DNA of 64,000 nt, taken from the NCBI GenBank assembly GCA_945888515.1, contig CAMDAD010000006.1, positions 62,001-126,000 of the forward strand. The letters are read 5' to 3'. The position numbers and the translations under genes are program-made. Source of the stretch: Akkermansia muciniphila. Lineage in GTDB: Bacteria; Verrucomicrobiota; Verrucomicrobiia; Verrucomicrobiales; Akkermansiaceae. Positions 63,277 to 64,000 of this stretch are shown in pieces. The notes under the pieces were generated by a model. It saw only the letters and a list, made by a program, of their open reading frames with translations, made no database searches and was not told where the DNA came from. Position 1 is the stretch's first letter; every line of letters starts with the position of its first letter.

Positions 63277-63316
63277 AAACATCTCCATACCGGAACGAGG
63301 TGCGGCATGGAATGAT

Positions 63317-64000
63317 TTAGAACGTATAGCTAGCACCAACGCTCAGACGCGTGCGATCGTAGTCGTTGTTCGTGAAAGCCGATGTGGAGTTCGTGAAGTT
63401 GATCGAAGCATCTACAGAAAACGCATCATTGATTTTCGTGCGCAGGCCGATATACATGTTTATCAGATCTTCTGTGCGACCTTCGTCAGTGGCAGTTCCA
63501 CCAATTTCATTGCCGCCGTCATAAATCGTGTGCACGACGTCGAGCCCGCCAAAGCCGGTGAAGCGAGGCGTCAGTTGATACTCGCCCGTGAGGCCGAGAC
63601 GGAACACTTGCAAGTCACTGTATTCGATAATGTCTGTGCCAATAAACTGCACGGTGTCAAAGTCTTCCATCCCGAAGCGGGTGAAACCGCTGATCGTGAA
63701 TTTGGAGTTGATTTGCGAACGAACCGTGGCTTGGACGAAAGGACCAGTGGCATCGTCAACACCTTCTACGCTACGCATCTGCACACCGGCACTACCAATG
63801 AAAATCGAGTTTTGAGAGAGACGATAATCGACACCACCTGTAATGAAGTGGTTCTGACTGTCGCTGGCATCACCTGTCCATGCCGTGTAGCGATACTCCG
63901 CCGTGAGCACAGCGCGCTGATTCCACTGATAACGCATCTGATTGAACACGCTCCAGGACTTCCGATCCGCAAAATCAACTCCGTCGAGAAGTAAGCCAGT
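63317..64000 (-). CDS. Outer-membrane beta-barrel protein (C-terminal part, cut by window end)
   Basis: The frame is open to base 64000, so the 5' end is outside; 227 residues are visible. Alternating strands and turns (VLTAEYRYTAWTGDASDSQN, GVDYRLSQNSIFIGSAGVQM, FTISGFTRFGMEDFDTVQFI, GLTGEYQLTPRFTGFGGLDV) with the C-terminal phenylalanine in GASYTF are typical of outer-membrane barrels inserted by BamA. It lies upstream of the Wzc-Wza operon on the same strand, so it may be the outer-membrane exit for the polysaccharide (inference). An internal GTG at 63949 is not the true start. Confidence 0.82.
   Translation of the reverse strand, partial: TGLLLDGVDFADRKSWSVFNQMRYQWNQRAVLTAEYRYTAWTGDASDSQNHFITGGVDYRLSQNSIFIGSAGVQMRSVEGVDDATGPFVQATVRSQINSKFTISGFTRFGMEDFDTVQFIGTDIIEYSDLQVFRLGLTGEYQLTPRFTGFGGLDVVHTIYDGGNEIGGTATDEGRTEDLINMYIGLRTKINDAFSVDASINFTNSTSAFTNNDYDRTRLSVGASYTF

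Overview
The window looks like a chromosomal segment of a Verrucomicrobiota bacterium. The reasons are the protein families rather than any rRNA: Tat-exported Gfo/Idh/MocA oxidoreductases, a DUF1080 protein, a DUF1501 protein, a run of secreted sulfatases, helical W-x(3)-DP-x-AA repeat proteins, a TIGR02597-like secreted protein, a LexA gene preceded by TGTTC-N4-GAACA, and an outer-membrane/periplasm-rich gene content. No tRNA, rRNA, CRISPR array, insertion sequence or prophage was seen. Very few genes have an AGGAGG-type ribosome binding site.

Layout. 1-12.4 kb: 5' part of a secreted protein, an ABC ATPase with a secreted partner, a DUF1080 protein, an AsmA-like anchored protein, scpA-pgsA, a secreted calcium-loop protein built of ten 15-residue repeats, a helical repeat protein, a large coiled-coil/TPR protein and a DEDD exonuclease. 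12.4-24.7 kb: a discoidin-PDZ-toroid exoprotein, a Gfo/Idh/MocA enzyme and a putative glycoside-active protein, DsbD, a possible frame-disrupted small gene, carboxynorspermidine synthase, an orphan DNA methyltransferase and aspS. 25-32.4 kb: an osmoregulated periplasmic glucan operon (opgG, a novel membrane protein, opgH), a truncated aldehyde dehydrogenase and a sialidase. 32.4-41.5 kb: an FAD dehydrogenase, glnB with a sigma-54-type promoter, a DUF2934 protein, an OmpA-like protein, a CYTH protein, a three-gene operon with a His-rich ABC ATPase, a lone phytoene-desaturase-type enzyme, an Ala-rich lipoprotein and a CPXCG protein. 41.5-50.6 kb: DUF1501, a DnaQ-like exonuclease, an NlpC/P60-like peptidase candidate, three sulfatases in one operon divergent from lexA, and two micro-lipoproteins. 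51-64 kb: an oxidoreductase, a GH10 xylanase-like enzyme, a pair of anchored helical repeat proteins, lipoproteins, a rhomboid protease, and an exopolysaccharide export operon (Wzc-like, Wza-like, PDZ protein) behind a beta-barrel gene cut by the window end.

Taken together the genes describe a Gram-negative cell that degrades sulfated and sialylated polysaccharides (three sulfatases, sialidase, GH10, DUF1080, Gfo/Idh/MocA), builds its own periplasmic glucan and exported polysaccharide, and carries an unusually large set of secreted or anchored repeat proteins of unknown role. The most distinctive items are the 15-residue calcium-loop repeat protein, the extra membrane gene inside the opg operon, the His-rich ABC operon without permease, the twin micro-lipoproteins, and a small conserved-looking reading frame after dsbD that lacks a usable start in frame.
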